Below, piece by piece: positions 63,439 to 64,000 of a DNA stretch of 64,000 nucleotides. Numbering within the stretch: position 1 is the first letter of the stretch; every line of letters begins with the position of its first letter. The DNA lies in contig CAWFCV010000001.1 of NCBI GenBank assembly GCA_963814435.1, positions 62,001-126,000 on the forward strand. The letters run 5' to 3'. Under the pieces are notes generated by a model. The model saw nothing but the letters and a program-made list of their open reading frames with translations, ran no database searches and was not told the origin of the DNA. Source of the DNA: JAEUPI01 sp963814435. Lineage in GTDB: Bacteria; Pseudomonadota; Gammaproteobacteria; Burkholderiales; Burkholderiaceae_C. The translations under genes and the position numbers were made by a program.

Positions 63439-63681
63439 ATGACCCGCACCCAAGCCATCGATCTGATCAAAGCCAAACTCGACCAGTTGCCGGCCGAGCG
63501 CGTCGAAATGCTCGCCGAAATGGCGCAGGCTTGGACCGAGCCCACCGTCTACTCGACCCTGTCGGACGCGGAAAAGGCGGAGATCGACGCCGCGCTTGAC
63601 GAACTCGATCGCGGCGAGGGCGTGCCGTGGGAAACTGTGAAGGCTGATCTCGACGCAAAGATCAAAGCCGCCGGCGCATGA
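63439..63681 (+). CDS. Antitoxin of a ParD/RelB-like toxin-antitoxin pair
   Basis: Protein of 80 residues (MTRTQAIDLIKAKLDQLPAE, MLAEMAQAWTEPTVYSTLSD, ALDELDRGEGVPWETVKADL). The DRGEGVPWETV-type ending is typical of small antitoxins that pair with ParE/RelE toxins: it wraps the toxin while the N-terminal part binds DNA. The stop overlaps the toxin start (63678) as ATGA, the usual arrangement. The ATG at 63439 is chosen over one at 63430. Confidence 0.75.
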   Translation: MTRTQAIDLIKAKLDQLPAERVEMLAEMAQAWTEPTVYSTLSDAEKAEIDAALDELDRGEGVPWETVKADLDAKIKAAGA

Positions 63682-63963
63682 AAATTGCCATCGCGCCACG
63701 TGCCAGGCGCGATCTGGCAAGCCAACTCGGCTATCTGGTTGATCAGGGTGCAGCGTCGGCCGCTCGTCGGCTAGAACGACGGCTGACGGCCTTTCTCGAC
63801 AATACTTTGGCTCGTTACCCACGCTCTGGCGCCTTCATAGCGCACCGTGATCTGTAGGAGACCTGGGTACCGCGCACCCGCTTCGTCATCTGGTACCGCT
63901 CACTGCGATGATCTGCAGATCGTGCGCGTCTGGCACGCATCGCAGGATCGCCAGCGACCGTGA
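63678..63963 (+). pseudogene. ParE/RelE-family toxin, interrupted
   Basis: The frame reads MKIAIAPRARRDLASQLGYL, LARYPRSGAFIAHRDL, then an in-frame TAG at 63855, then ETWVPRTRFVIWYR, and after another frame change LQIVRVWHASQDRQRP to a stop at 63961. These are ParE landmarks: the helix hairpin, the Tyr/Trp-rich strand and the C-terminal VRVWHxxQDR strand. A nonsense codon (TAG where Tyr or Trp is expected) plus a shift near 63910 break it as read. Confidence 0.75.
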
Positions 63964-64000
63964 AGGCGAGACGCGAACATTCAACCCATGCACGTCGAAG

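Overview
The window reads as two different genomic backgrounds joined near 31.53-31.55 kb. The left half (1 to about 31.5 kb) is very GC-rich. Its order lepA-lepB-DUF4845-rnc-era-recO-pdxJ-acpS-nagZ, with rne and rluC beside it, is typical of Burkholderiales (Rubrivivax/Leptothrix-like betaproteobacteria). The right half (31.55-64 kb) is less GC-rich, gene-sparse and mosaic. It holds an exopolysaccharide locus, IS and integrase remnants, type I secretion genes, a giant repetitive adhesin and a toxin-antitoxin pair, and its proteins look most like those of Bradyrhizobium/Rhodopseudomonas-type alphaproteobacteria. This taxonomic reading rests on recalled family resemblance, not on a search.

Left half: the 3' part of ureC; a four-gene sugar/polyol-type ABC importer (binding protein, two permeases, UgpC/MalK-like ATPase); a secreted MetX-like hydrolase; a lipoate ligase-like gene and an acetoin dehydrogenase cluster (acoX-A-B-C, minus strand); ureE-ureF-ureG; a BON/LysM protein; sppA, a Rieske protein, a HAD phosphatase and rluC; then divergently rne, followed by the convergent nagZ-acpS-pdxJ-recO-era-rnc block with overlapping stops and starts, DUF4845, lepB, lepA, and mucD lacking its 5' end. 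The urease genes are split: about 11 kb of transport and acetoin genes lie between ureC and ureE.

Right half: a C-terminal piece of an O-antigen ligase-like membrane protein, an undecaprenyl-phosphate sugar transferase, a Wza-type export protein with an outer-membrane barrel gene, a GT2 glycosyltransferase, a frame-disrupted secreted clan GH-A glycosidase, an FkbM methyltransferase, an IS1595-type transposase and an ExeA-like ATPase. After a stretch of debris (including a Fic remnant) come divergent TolC-like and HlyD-like type I secretion genes, a ribbon-helix-helix plus PAS-like protein, and two small unknown genes. Then follows a single giant gene on the minus strand, 61509 to 48976, of roughly 4,170 residues: a unique N-terminus, one T1SS-143-like domain, eleven 203-residue repeats, three 180-residue repeats, a von Willebrand A domain, RTX nonapeptides and a secretion C-terminus. 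The window ends with IS110 and integrase remnants and a ParD/ParE-like pair whose toxin is broken.

A technical feature pervades both halves. Many genes are interrupted by isolated indels, almost all one-base insertions, whose removal restores family-like protein. I treat these as probable sequence errors, so most interrupted genes are given as single coding regions with the disruptions stated.
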